DNA from: Streptomyces sp. Mut1
GTDB taxonomy: Bacteria; Actinomycetota; Actinomycetes; Streptomycetales; Streptomycetaceae
Direction: 5' to 3'
NCBI RefSeq assembly: GCF_030719295.1
Contig: NZ_CP120997.1
Location: forward strand, 5,405,501 to 5,469,500
DNA length: 64,000 bases
Below the pieces are notes generated by a model, which was given only the letters and a program-made list of their open reading frames with translations, was not told the DNA's origin and did not search any database. Made by a program: the position numbers and the translations under genes. Every line of letters begins with the position of its first letter. The stretch's first letter is position 1. Below are positions 1 through 8,993 of this stretch, piece after piece.

Positions 1-1
1 C

Positions 2-1156
2 CCCTTCGGCCAGTTCATCGTGAAGGTGCACGGCCGCTGCAACCTCGCCTGCCGCTACTGCTACCTGTACGAGGGCCCCGACCGGACCTGGCGCGACCGC
101 CCCGCCGCCGCGGCCCCCGCCGTTCTGGACCGCACCGCCGGCCGCATCGCCGAGCACGCGACGGCCCACGGGCTCCGTAGCGTCGCCCTCGTCCTGCACG
201 GCGGTGAACCCCTCCTCGCCGGACCCGGCCGGCTGGCGGCCCTCGCCGACGCGGTGCGCGCGCGGGTGCCGGCGGGATGCGCCGTCCACACCACCGTGCA
301 GACGAACGCCACCCTGCTCACCGACGCCGGGATCACCACCCTCGCCCGGCACGGCATCCGCGTCGGCATCAGCCTCGACGGCGGTCTGGCCGCCCACAAC
401 ACCCTGCGCACCGACCACGCCGGCCGCCCCTCCTGGCCCGCCGCCTCACGCGGTGCCCGGCTCCTGGCCGACCACCACCCCGACGCGTACGCGGGCATCC
501 TCACCGTCGTCGACCCGCGCACGGACCCCCTGGAGATGTACGAGTCGCTGCTCGCCCTGCGCCCCCCGGCCCTGGACCTCCTCCTGCCGCACGGCAACTG
601 GTCCAGCCCGCCGCCCGGACTGCCCGGACTCACGGACACGGCCATGGGCCCGGGATCGGGCCGCGCGACCCCGTACGGCGACTGGCTGTGCGCCGTCTTC
701 GACCACTGGTGGCCTGCCCCGGGGCGGGAGACCCGCATCCGGCTCTTCGAGGAGTGCGTCGCCCTGCTCCTCGGACTGCCCGCCGCCACCGAGTCCCTCG
801 GTCTCGATCCGGTCAACGCGGTCGTGGTCGAGACGGACGGTTCCATCGAGCAGGTCGACTCCCTCAAGTCCGCGTACGACGGCGCGGCCGCCACCGGCCT
901 CGACGTCTTCCGCCACACCTTCGACGACGCCCTGCGCCACCCCGGTGTCGCCGCCCGCCAGGCGGGAGCCGGCGCGCTCGCCGCCGCCTGCCGCGCCTGC
1001 CCGCTGCTGACCGTGTGCGGTGGCGGCCACTACGCGCACCGCTATCGCGCAGACAACGGCTTCGCCAACCCCTCCGTCTACTGCGCCGACCTCGAACGGC
1101 TGGTCCGCCACGTGGCCGCCAGGCTCGCCGAAGCAACCGCTGGAGACCTTCCATGA
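2..1156 (+). CDS. fxsB: FxsB-type radical SAM/SPASM peptide-modifying enzyme (5' partial)
   Basis: Radical S-adenosylmethionine enzyme of the FxSxx-COOH (FxsB) type, expected to modify a short ribosomal peptide ending in F-x-S-x-x. Counting from the first in-window GTG (base 20), the [4Fe-4S]-binding CxxxCxxC is C7, C11, C14. A C-terminal SPASM-like cluster (CRACPLLTVCGGGH, then a further Cys near the end) would hold auxiliary Fe-S clusters. The reading frame is open upstream of base 20 (PFGQFIV precedes KVHGRC, as in family members), so the true start lies outside the window and GTG 20 is probably internal. Its TGA overlaps the ATG of the HExxH gene (ATGA). Many relatives carry the HExxH domain as a C-terminal fusion; here the two parts are separate genes. 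The substrate peptide gene is expected upstream and is not visible. Confidence 0.88.
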   Translation, partial: PFGQFIVKVHGRCNLACRYCYLYEGPDRTWRDRPAAAAPAVLDRTAGRIAEHATAHGLRSVALVLHGGEPLLAGPGRLAALADAVRARVPAGCAVHTTVQTNATLLTDAGITTLARHGIRVGISLDGGLAAHNTLRTDHAGRPSWPAASRGARLLADHHPDAYAGILTVVDPRTDPLEMYESLLALRPPALDLLLPHGNWSSPPPGLPGLTDTAMGPGSGRATPYGDWLCAVFDHWWPAPGRETRIRLFEECVALLLGLPAATESLGLDPVNAVVVETDGSIEQVDSLKSAYDGAAATGLDVFRHTFDDALRHPGVAARQAGAGALAAACRACPLLTVCGGGHYAHRYRADNGFANPSVYCADLERLVRHVAARLAEATAGDLP

Positions 1157-2541
1157 GCACCGCCATCCCCGACCACGTCCTGCGCGAACTCGGCCGCACC
1201 GAGGGCGACGCCGCGTCCCTCGGCCTGCTCGTCCGCGACCAGGACACCCGCCGCCTCCTCCTTCTGAGGGCGGTGCTCGACGCGGCGTCGGCCGCGCCGG
1301 CGACCGTGTGCCCACCCCCACTGCTGGACCGGCTGCGCGAGGACTGGGCCCTGCTCGAAGCCGCCGAACGCACCGACCGGGCCGCGGCGCGCACCGTCCT
1401 GTTCCACCCCCTGGCCGGCCCCTGGGCGCAGCGCCTGCTGGGCGGCCTCACCGCCCCGGCCGCGGGCCCGGACCTCCTCGCGGACCTGGCCCACCTGACC
1501 GCACTCGCGGCCGCGGCGGCGATCCGGGCGGGGGTGGATTTCACCGTCTGCCTCGGCCCCAGGGACGGGCTGCTGTCGCTGCCCACGCTGGGAGCCGCCC
1601 GGGTGGACGCGGGCCCGGTCGAACTGCACTGCTCGGGAGGCGAGCTGACGGTACGGCCTGCTGACGTGCCGCCCCTGACCGTACGCATTCAGTCGGACGG
1701 CACCACGGGATCAGCGGACCCACGGTGGCTGCCCATGCTTATGCTGCCTGCGGTACTGCCGGGATCCGGTGCCATCCCGCTCGACGACCTCGACCCGTAC
1801 CGCACCCTTGGCAGCGGACTCGAAGAACACGGACTGAGCGGTGCGGACCCGATCGACGACTGGGAGCGCAAGGCCTGGATCGAGTCCTGGTCAGGGATCG
1901 AGCCGCTGCTGCGCATCGGCGGAGAACACCGGCTTGCCGAGGCGGCCGTCCTGCTGCGCTGCATGGTCCCCCTCGGGCCACCGCCCGGCTCCGGGCCCAC
2001 GGGTCGGAGTGCGGCGCATTGCAGCGGCACCCGGCGCGAGGCATTCGGCGCGATCCTCAGCAGCAAGCCCGCCACTGCGGCCTACTTCACGTCGACGCTC
2101 GTACATGAACTCCAGCACACCAAGCTCGCAGCGCTCTGCGCCCTCGTCCCCCTGCACCACGAGGACGCGACGCCCCGGCATTTCGCTCCTTGGCGTCCCG
2201 ATCCCAGGCCCTTCGACGGGCTCTTGCAAGGTGCCTACTCGCATCTGGCGCTCGCCGACTACTGGCAGCGGTTCGCACTGAACGCCCAGCGCGTCACCCA
2301 CCGGGATCTGGCCTGGGCCGAACACGCGCGGTGCAGGCAGCAGGTCGGGGCAGTGCTGCCGGTACTGGCGGGGTCGGCCTCCCTGACCGTCGAGGGACGT
2401 GTACTCGTCAACGAAATGATCACGCTCTACCACCGTCTGGAGGATTCGCCGCCACCCACGGGTCACCTGGCGCGTGCGGAGGCGTACGTGGCCACCGCCA
2501 AGGTGATATGGCAGCAGAGGAACGGATCATCCAGGAGTTGA
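1153..2541 (+). CDS. HExxH-motif peptide modification protein (FxsB partner)
   Basis: 462-residue protein starting at ATG 1153 inside the stop of the radical SAM gene, so the two are probably translationally coupled. The core is H318-E-L-Q-H322, followed by a second conserved segment around GAYSHLALADYWQRF. This HExxH domain occurs beside or fused to FxsB-type radical SAM enzymes. From memory of recent work on fused forms, such domains can act as iron/alpha-ketoglutarate-dependent beta-hydroxylases rather than peptidases; that role is inferred here, not shown. The frame opens far upstream in the preceding gene, but that is a G+C-rich overlap artefact, and ATG 1153 matches the family start. 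An 81-base gap with a TATCTT-like box follows before the next gene. Confidence 0.85.
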   Translation: MSTAIPDHVLRELGRTEGDAASLGLLVRDQDTRRLLLLRAVLDAASAAPATVCPPPLLDRLREDWALLEAAERTDRAAARTVLFHPLAGPWAQRLLGGLTAPAAGPDLLADLAHLTALAAAAAIRAGVDFTVCLGPRDGLLSLPTLGAARVDAGPVELHCSGGELTVRPADVPPLTVRIQSDGTTGSADPRWLPMLMLPAVLPGSGAIPLDDLDPYRTLGSGLEEHGLSGADPIDDWERKAWIESWSGIEPLLRIGGEHRLAEAAVLLRCMVPLGPPPGSGPTGRSAAHCSGTRREAFGAILSSKPATAAYFTSTLVHELQHTKLAALCALVPLHHEDATPRHFAPWRPDPRPFDGLLQGAYSHLALADYWQRFALNAQRVTHRDLAWAEHARCRQQVGAVLPVLAGSASLTVEGRVLVNEMITLYHRLEDSPPPTGHLARAEAYVATAKVIWQQRNGSSRS

Positions 2542-2622
2542 GCAGCCGCGCGATCATGGCCGGGATTCGCAGGCCCCGGTGTATCTTGAAAAGGCTCACA
2601 ACGAGGTCAGGGAGACGGTTGA

Positions 2623-5616
2623 ATGCCCGTAACGCGTAGGCAAGTTGGAGCAACCGGGGCGCAGACCGTCACCCTCAGTTTCGCCGGATTCAACCGGGCC
2701 TGGGCGGCGTGGATCACGGACCGGCTGGAGCGGCACGGGGTGACCGTCGTCCAGCAGCGCTGGGACCCCCCGGTGGAGTTGCCGTTGGAGGACGCGCTCC
2801 GCGACCTCACGCTCTCGCGCGGGCGGATTCTGGTCCTGCTCAGCGACTGGTACTTCCAGCTCGGCCCCCGCAGCCACGAGGAGTGGAACAGAGCCCTGCG
2901 CGAAGTGGTCGTGCCCGATCCCGACCGCTTCGCCGCGGTAACAATCACCACCTCGGCGCTGCCCGGTGCCACCTCCGCGTTCGGTGCGGCGGACCTGACG
3001 AACGTCGGTGCGGACGAGGCGGAACGCCGTCTGCTCGTACACCTGGGACTTCCCGCCGATCCGCTTCCCGAGGACGCCGCCGCGCCGCCCGGCCCCCGCT
3101 ACCCCGCCGACACACCCGAAGTCTGGGGAGGGGTACCGCGCCGCAACACCCGGTTCACCGGCCGCGAGGCACTGCTCACCGACACGTACCAGGCCCTGCA
3201 GGAGGCGGGGACCGGGGCGGGCGTGGTGACGCTGCACGGCATGTCGGGTGTAGGCAAGACCCAACTGGCCGCCGAATACGTCTACCGCTTCGGCTCCGAC
3301 TACGACGTGGTCTGGTGGGTGCCCGCGGACCGGCGCGCGCTCTACCGGCAGAAGCTGGCCGAACTCGCCCCCGAACTGGGACTCGCCACCGGCGCCGAGT
3401 ACGGCGAACGGCTGCGTGCCGTCCGCGACTCGCTGCGCCGCGGCGACCCGCACGCCCACTGGCTGCTGGTCCTGGACGGCGCCGACGAGCCCGACCAGAT
3501 CTGGGACCTGGTGCCCACCGGCCCGGGGCACGTGCTGATCACTTCCCGCAACCCGGAGTGGAGCGAGCACAACAGCAACCTCGTAGAGGTGCCCGTATAC
3601 CGGCGCGACGAGTCCGTCGCCTTCATCCGCCGTCGTGCCCCCAGGCTGACCCGGACGGAGGCCGACCAGCTGGCCGACGCGCTGGAGGACCTCCCGCTGC
3701 TGCTCGATCAGACAGCCGGGTGGCTGAACGACTCCGACATGTCGGTCGAGGAATACATCGAACTTCTCAGTGGCGGCATCGACCAGGACGTGGTCAAGGT
3801 CTCCGCGGACTTCCCTCTCGCCTTCCAGACCGCCTGGTCGATACTGCTGAACAAACTCAGGGACACCGTCCCCGAGTCCGTCGACCTGCTGCGCCTGTGC
3901 AGTTTCTTCGCACCCGGTTCCATTCCCGTGCGGCTGTTGAAGGAAATGCCGTCGGGGGAGTTGCCCGAGCAGCTCTCGGGTCTGATGAACGACCCGCTGC
4001 TGTGGAACAAGGCGATCGGCCAGTTGCGCCAGTACTCCGTGGTCCGCCTGGAATCCCACGAGTCAGTCGTGGACGAGGCGTCCTCCGGGGAGTCGCTCTA
4101 CCTGCACCGCATGGTCCACCAGATCGTCCGCAAGGACATGCCGGATCACGACCGGCAGGAATTCATCGATGTCGTCCGCCGCGCCCTCGCCGCCGCCGAC
4201 CCGGGCCGGCCCACGGACACCAGGCTCTGGCCCCGCTACGCGGAGATCACACCGCATCTGAAGTGGGCCGACGTGCTGCGCAGCACAGACACCGCTGTGC
4301 AGACCCTGGTACTCAACTGCCTCCGCTACATGTACCTCTCCGGGGAGTACCGGGCCGGCATCAAGCTGGGCGCGCGTGCCATGACCGCCTGGCGGGAACT
4401 GCTGGGCGAGAACCACGCGCGCGTCTTCGACCTCAGCTACAACTACGCCAACCTGCTGCGGGCCGTGGGCGACTACGCCGGAACCGAGGCGATCGAAAGG
4501 GCAGCCGTCAATCACCTGAGGACCGAGCGCGGCCCCCAGGATCTCGAACACCTCCGGGCGGCCGGTGGCCTCGCCGCGGACCTGCGCGGCCTCGGCCGTT
4601 ACGAAGAAGCGCAGGAGCTGTCGAGCTGGATCCTGACGTCGTACCGGGAACTGCTGGGCGAGCAGGACTCCCGCACGCTCAGCGCGCAGAACAACCTCGG
4701 CACGTCCATGCGCCTCCTCGGGCGCTATGAGGAGGCCTTGGAACTCAACCGGCGCACTCTGGAGGCACGCCGCCAGCTGTTGCGGCCCCGCCACGGGTGG
4801 ACCCTGTACTCCGAGGTGAACTACGCGACCGACCTGCGCCTCCTCGGCAGGTACCACGAAGCCCAGTCCGTCCAGGCCCAGAGCGCCCGTGTGCACCGGA
4901 TCGTGATGGGCCAGGACAACCCCCAGACCCTGCGCGCCGAGCACAACCTGGCACTCTGCCAGTATCGGGCGGGGGAGCGGAACAAGGCCGCTGTGCTGTT
5001 CACTCGCGTACTGGAGCGCGGTGAGCGCGTGCTTGGCGAGAATGACCCGCTGACCATGATGTTCGCCGCCAGCCAGAGCTTCTTCGCCCGCGAGCACGCC
5101 GACATCGACCAGGCCAGGGCCATAAGCGAGAAGGTGGTGGGCGGCTATGTGGACATGCTGGGTGAGGAACATCCGTACGTGGCCGGCAGCCGCGCCAACC
5201 ACGCCCTGATCCTGCGCAATGTAGGGGAACGCCAACAGGCGCACCACCTGCTGGAAGAGGCCCTCATCGACATGGGCCGTTCGGTGGGGGAGAGCCATCC
5301 CTGGACCCTGGGCTGCGCCATCAACGCTTCGGCCGTACGCAACCTGGTCGGCGACGTGGAGTCCGCCGTCAATCTGACGGACTCAGTCGTCACACGCGCC
5401 ACCGAGGTCCTGGGACGCACCCACCCGCTGACTCTCTCCGCCCGCATCGCCCATGCTGCGGACCTGAGGGGGATTCGGGACAGGCAGCGAGCGGAGAAGG
5501 TTGAGACGGAGGCACTGGACGATCTGGTGGCGACGCTCGGCGCGCAGCACGCGCACACCGTGTCGGCGCGGTCCAGGAACCGTCCGTACTGGGACTTCGA
5601 GCCGCAGATGATCTGA
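2623..5616 (+). CDS. FxSxx-COOH system TIR-like/NB-ARC/TPR protein (copy 1)
   Basis: 997-residue STAND-type protein. Residues about 10-140 form a TIR-like domain (SFAGFNRAWAAWITDRLE, ILVLLSDWYF, SHEEW). The NB-ARC NTPase has its P-loop near residue 205 (HGMSGVGKT), a Walker B-like LVLDGADEP near 285 and an LITSRNPEW sensor segment. From about residue 560 there are repeated TPR units of the NNLGTSMRLLGRYEEALEL kind. Family knowledge: such proteins accompany FxsB loci and are annotated as FxSxx-COOH system TPR proteins, and STAND proteins usually oligomerise when the repeat sensor detects a ligand. ATG 2623 is preceded by GGGAGA. It is clearly a paralogue of the gene at 10260 (shared SHEEWNRALREVVVPDPDRF and VVWWVPADRR), but lacks that protein's first ~155 residues. 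Confidence 0.88.
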   Translation: MPVTRRQVGATGAQTVTLSFAGFNRAWAAWITDRLERHGVTVVQQRWDPPVELPLEDALRDLTLSRGRILVLLSDWYFQLGPRSHEEWNRALREVVVPDPDRFAAVTITTSALPGATSAFGAADLTNVGADEAERRLLVHLGLPADPLPEDAAAPPGPRYPADTPEVWGGVPRRNTRFTGREALLTDTYQALQEAGTGAGVVTLHGMSGVGKTQLAAEYVYRFGSDYDVVWWVPADRRALYRQKLAELAPELGLATGAEYGERLRAVRDSLRRGDPHAHWLLVLDGADEPDQIWDLVPTGPGHVLITSRNPEWSEHNSNLVEVPVYRRDESVAFIRRRAPRLTRTEADQLADALEDLPLLLDQTAGWLNDSDMSVEEYIELLSGGIDQDVVKVSADFPLAFQTAWSILLNKLRDTVPESVDLLRLCSFFAPGSIPVRLLKEMPSGELPEQLSGLMNDPLLWNKAIGQLRQYSVVRLESHESVVDEASSGESLYLHRMVHQIVRKDMPDHDRQEFIDVVRRALAAADPGRPTDTRLWPRYAEITPHLKWADVLRSTDTAVQTLVLNCLRYMYLSGEYRAGIKLGARAMTAWRELLGENHARVFDLSYNYANLLRAVGDYAGTEAIERAAVNHLRTERGPQDLEHLRAAGGLAADLRGLGRYEEAQELSSWILTSYRELLGEQDSRTLSAQNNLGTSMRLLGRYEEALELNRRTLEARRQLLRPRHGWTLYSEVNYATDLRLLGRYHEAQSVQAQSARVHRIVMGQDNPQTLRAEHNLALCQYRAGERNKAAVLFTRVLERGERVLGENDPLTMMFAASQSFFAREHADIDQARAISEKVVGGYVDMLGEEHPYVAGSRANHALILRNVGERQQAHHLLEEALIDMGRSVGESHPWTLGCAINASAVRNLVGDVESAVNLTDSVVTRATEVLGRTHPLTLSARIAHAADLRGIRDRQRAEKVETEALDDLVATLGAQHAHTVSARSRNRPYWDFEPQMI

Positions 5617-5688
5617 GGCCATGGTGCTGGTGACGGCTAGTCAGTAACCTTGCGGCAAAGGCTACTTGAGCGCTCATGGGGGGCAACG

Positions 5689-6102
5689 ATGGCTGTCGTT
5701 GTGGGTTCACCGGCACCCGGCGAGGACGGTCCCATACCGGTCGTGGTGGACGTCGAGGCGTTCACCGCCACCGGGGCACCCGTCACCGACGCGGACTCGC
5801 TGTACGGGAGCGAGGAGACGCGGGACGGTGCGGGGGCCGCCCGCCGTGCGCTCGGGGCGGCGGGTGATCTGTATGGGGACGGCCTCGACCTCGCCCGCCG
5901 CTGCGCCTCCCAGGCCATGCGCAGGCTGGGCGACCTCGGGGACGGGCTGCGGCCCGACGAGGTCGAGCTCCAGGTCGGCATCACCTTCGAGGCGGGGATG
6001 GCCGCCGTGGTCAAGGCCGGTGCGGAGGCGCAGATCCAGGTCACCTTCCGCTGGCAGCCGGGGCGCGAGGAGCAGGCGGTCGCGGTGGTGGCGCCCTCGT
6101 GA
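5689..6102 (+). CDS. Trypco1 / CU044_2847-like small protein
   Basis: 137-residue protein starting at ATG 5689 after a G-rich Shine-Dalgarno stretch; the gap from the previous gene is 72 bases. The compact beta-alpha-beta pattern ends in EVELQVGITFEAGMAAVVKAGAEA and QIQVTFRW. This resembles the trypsin-co-occurring domain family (Trypco1/CU044_2847), found beside NTPases, proteases and STAND proteins in actinobacterial conflict-type loci. No catalytic residues are evident, so an adaptor or recognition role is inferred. The stop codon overlaps the GTG start of the AAA gene (GTGA), implying coupled translation. Family assignment is by recall of the pattern, so moderately sure. Confidence 0.7.
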   Translation: MAVVVGSPAPGEDGPIPVVVDVEAFTATGAPVTDADSLYGSEETRDGAGAARRALGAAGDLYGDGLDLARRCASQAMRRLGDLGDGLRPDEVELQVGITFEAGMAAVVKAGAEAQIQVTFRWQPGREEQAVAVVAPS

Positions 6103-7046
6103 GGGACACGGCGCGGGAGGCGTCGCCGGCGCCGATCCTCCCGTACAGCCGTATCGTCGGGCAGGACGAGCTGAAGCTGGCCCTGGAGCTGAACTTCATC
6201 GCCCCGGCCATCGGCGGCGTGCTCATCGCGGGGCAGCGCGGCACGGCCAAGTCCACCGTGGTGCGGGCCTTCGCGCTGATGACCGGCGGGTGCATGCCCG
6301 TGACCCTGCCGATCAACGCGACCGACGACCGGGTGCTCGGCGGCTGGGAGCTGGACGCGCTGATGCACGGGGAGGCCCGAAGGCAACGCGGGCTGCTCGA
6401 AGAGGCGCACGACAAGGGGCTGTTGTACGTCGACGAGGTCAACCTCCTCGACGACCACATCGTCAACATCATCCTCGACGTGGTGTCCACCGGCGTCCTC
6501 TCCGTCCAGCGGGAGGGAATCGACACCGAGACCCATGTCTCGTTCGGGCTCGTCGGCACGATGAACCCCGAGGAAGGCAGTCTGCGGGCCCAGCTCCTGG
6601 ACCGGTTCGGGCTGATGGTGACGGCCGCGGAGCTGGACATCGAGGAGCGGCACCGGATGATCACCACCGTGCTCGCCTTCGAGGAGGAGCGCCTGCGCGC
6701 GGACTCCGGCTGGCTACGGGCCGCCGAGGAGGACAACCGGCGCCTGCGCGACGGCCTGCTCGCCGCGCGCGCCCGGCTGACAGCGGTACGGCTGGAGGCG
6801 GACATCAGCCGGCTCTGCGCCGAAGCGGCTGCCCGGACAGGTGCCGTCGGGCAGCGTGGTGATCTGCTGGTGGCCAAGGCCGCCCGTGCCCTCGCCGCAC
6901 GGGAGGACACGGAGCGGGTGAATGCCCGCCATGTGCGCCGGGTCCTGCCGCTCGCCCTGCGCCACCGCAGGCCCGAGTCCGTGCACGGTCAGGAGCCGGC
7001 CTGGGGGCAGGACGAGGAAGCCGCAATCGACGAGCTCTTCGGCTGA
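6099..7046 (+). CDS. MoxR/BchI-like AAA+ ATPase
   Basis: 315-residue AAA+ ATPase of the magnesium-chelatase subunit I/MoxR clade. Walker A is G45-QRGTAKS-52, Walker B is Y110-VDEVN-115, and the segment VGTMNPEEGSLRAQLLDRFGL gives sensor 1 and the arginine-finger region. The C-terminal helical lid (HVRRVLPLALRHRR) is present. No cobaltochelatase or chlorophyll genes are nearby. The partner is the adjacent VWA protein, as in MoxR-VWA chaperone pairs, so a role in remodelling or activating a protein complex is likely. GTG 6099 overlaps the previous stop by four bases, and the VWA gene starts six bases after the stop. Confidence 0.88.
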   Translation: MRDTAREASPAPILPYSRIVGQDELKLALELNFIAPAIGGVLIAGQRGTAKSTVVRAFALMTGGCMPVTLPINATDDRVLGGWELDALMHGEARRQRGLLEEAHDKGLLYVDEVNLLDDHIVNIILDVVSTGVLSVQREGIDTETHVSFGLVGTMNPEEGSLRAQLLDRFGLMVTAAELDIEERHRMITTVLAFEEERLRADSGWLRAAEEDNRRLRDGLLAARARLTAVRLEADISRLCAEAAARTGAVGQRGDLLVAKAARALAAREDTERVNARHVRRVLPLALRHRRPESVHGQEPAWGQDEEAAIDELFG

Positions 7047-7052
7047 CGCGCG

Positions 7053-8993
7053 ATGCCCGAACGGCCGACACCGAACCAGGACCCGGGGGAGCCGGACGAC
7101 CTCCCCGGCCGGTTGCTGACCGCGCTCGTCTGCTCCGCCCTGGAGCCGTCCCTCACGGGCGTGCTCCTGTTCGATCTCCCGCCCGAATACCTCTCCCCCG
7201 TCGCTGGGGTGTTCGCGGACATGCTCGGCCGGTCCTGCGGAAACCCCTCGGGCCGTACCGTGCCCCGGACCTTCCTGGACTCCGCCACGCTCGACGAGGA
7301 CCTGTGGATACGGCCCCGGGTCCATCGGGGCCCCGCGGGCATCGAGTTCACCCTCGGGCCCGGCCCGCTGGCCGAGACGGGGAACGGCCCCCGGCTGGTC
7401 GTCGTGCCCGACCTGGCCCGGTTGAGCGTCCCGGGCATGCGCGCCGCCGTACGACTGCTCGGCGCGGACACCGTCGCGCACACGGACCACCGGCACGACG
7501 GCCGGCCCCGCACACGATGGCTGGCGTGCTGCCGCGCCGAGGACACCGAACTGGTCTCACCCCACCTGCTGGACCGCTTCTCCGTGCGCCTCGCCGCCCC
7601 GGGGCTGCGGCCACACCCCGGCCCGGACCCGCTCGGCGCACTCCCCGCAGACTGGGCGCGGGCCCTCGACCCCGAGACTCCCCGGCCCTGCCTCACGCTC
7701 ACGGACGAGGCCGCGTCGACCGTGCTGGAACACCTGGACGAGCGGGAGAGCGGAGGTCACCGCCGCGAACTCGCCCTCGCCCGCATCGCCCGGGGCCTGG
7801 CCCGGCTGGACGAGGCAGGGCCCACCGCGGCCGAGAGGCGCCCGTCCGACGGCGGACCGCGCCCGGTCACGGCCGGCCATGTGGACCGGGCGGCACGGCT
7901 GATCCGCCTCCGCGCCGTCCACCGCCCCGGAACGCCGCCGCAACCGCCCCCGGAGCACGAGCTGCCCGGACCTCCCCGGCCCGGCAGCCGACCCCACAGT
8001 CCCGAGCCGCCGCGGAGTCGGGACCGGGACGCGGAAGCGGGCACCCCGGTGCACGGCCCGGACTCCGCCGTGCCGCTCGGCCTCGCACCGGCCGCCGGGG
8101 AAGTGCCGCACGCGGATGTCCCGTACCCGGAGGACAGGGCGGGCCCGGGGCCGGGGGAGGCCACACTGCGGACACCCGCCCGCCGCACCACGGGTGGGCG
8201 CGCCTCCCGCGGACCGGTCGTCGGGGTGCGGCGCGCCCGCGACCTGTGGGACCTGGCTCCGGTCCGCACCGCGATGGAAGCCGCCAAGTACCGGGCGGTA
8301 CGCGGCGATGCCGGCGATTCGCTGGTGATCGCCCCGCCCGATCTGCGCGGCTACGTACGGGCGCCGGAACCGGTGCGGACCCTGACCCTGGTGCTCGACC
8401 ACACGTGCCGCGGCGACTGGGACTGGTACGCGACGCTCGAACCGTTCCTGCACTGGGCCTACGTCACCCGGGCCTCCGTCCAGATCGTGGAGGTCGGGGG
8501 CGAGGGGGAGCCGAACGAACTCCGCTCCCGCTCGTTCACCGCCCGGTCCACCCGCGACCCCAGGATCGCCGCCGCGCTGGCCCGGCGGCCAGGACGAGCC
8601 ACCCCGCTCGCGCACGGACTCGACCTGGCGGGACAGGCCCTGCGGCGCGCGTTCCGGCACCACAGCGCCGGACTGATCGAAGCGCTGCTGGTCGTCGTCA
8701 CCGACGGCCGCGGCAATGTGCCGCTCACCGCGAGCCGCAGCGGACGGCCGGGGCCGGGCCCGGTCCAACGGGCCGGCGTCGACGACGCGGTGGCGGTGGC
8801 CGGCCACATCCGCGCCCTGGGCCGCAGCCGGCTGCGCAGCGTGGTCGTCGACCCGGGCCGGCACCCGTACAGCCGCCTTGCGACCGCCCTGGCCGAGGCA
8901 CTCGGCGGCGGTGTCGTCGGACGGCGGGAGGCCGGGGACGCCACCGGCCCGCAGGACCCCGAGGCCGTGGCCCCGGAGGCGCGTCATGGCTGA
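7053..8993 (+). CDS. BchD-like protein: degenerate AAA region plus VWA-type domain
   Basis: 646 residues. Residues 1-300 resemble an AAA domain without a P-loop (LLFDLPPEYLSPVAGVFADML, VVVPDLARLSVPGMRAAVRLL, LLDRFSVRL and a lid-like helical region), as in the D subunits of Mg-chelatases. Residues about 300-430 are a Pro/Arg-rich linker. Residues about 440-600 are a von Willebrand A-like fold with LTLVLDHTCRGDWDW, a later Thr (RATPLAHGLDLA) and VVVTDGRGN. The usual metal-site DxSxS is DHTCR here, so metal binding may be altered. Expected to pair with the ATPase just upstream. Its stop overlaps the CHAT gene start by eight bases. Confidence 0.8.
   Translation: MPERPTPNQDPGEPDDLPGRLLTALVCSALEPSLTGVLLFDLPPEYLSPVAGVFADMLGRSCGNPSGRTVPRTFLDSATLDEDLWIRPRVHRGPAGIEFTLGPGPLAETGNGPRLVVVPDLARLSVPGMRAAVRLLGADTVAHTDHRHDGRPRTRWLACCRAEDTELVSPHLLDRFSVRLAAPGLRPHPGPDPLGALPADWARALDPETPRPCLTLTDEAASTVLEHLDERESGGHRRELALARIARGLARLDEAGPTAAERRPSDGGPRPVTAGHVDRAARLIRLRAVHRPGTPPQPPPEHELPGPPRPGSRPHSPEPPRSRDRDAEAGTPVHGPDSAVPLGLAPAAGEVPHADVPYPEDRAGPGPGEATLRTPARRTTGGRASRGPVVGVRRARDLWDLAPVRTAMEAAKYRAVRGDAGDSLVIAPPDLRGYVRAPEPVRTLTLVLDHTCRGDWDWYATLEPFLHWAYVTRASVQIVEVGGEGEPNELRSRSFTARSTRDPRIAAALARRPGRATPLAHGLDLAGQALRRAFRHHSAGLIEALLVVVTDGRGNVPLTASRSGRPGPGPVQRAGVDDAVAVAGHIRALGRSRLRSVVVDPGRHPYSRLATALAEALGGGVVGRREAGDATGPQDPEAVAPEARHG

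Noticed and set aside
1140..1165. Frameshift splitting a fused FxsB-HExxH gene
   Set aside because: Both frames are intact and meet in a normal ATGA overlap; nothing shows decay, so treated as two genes.
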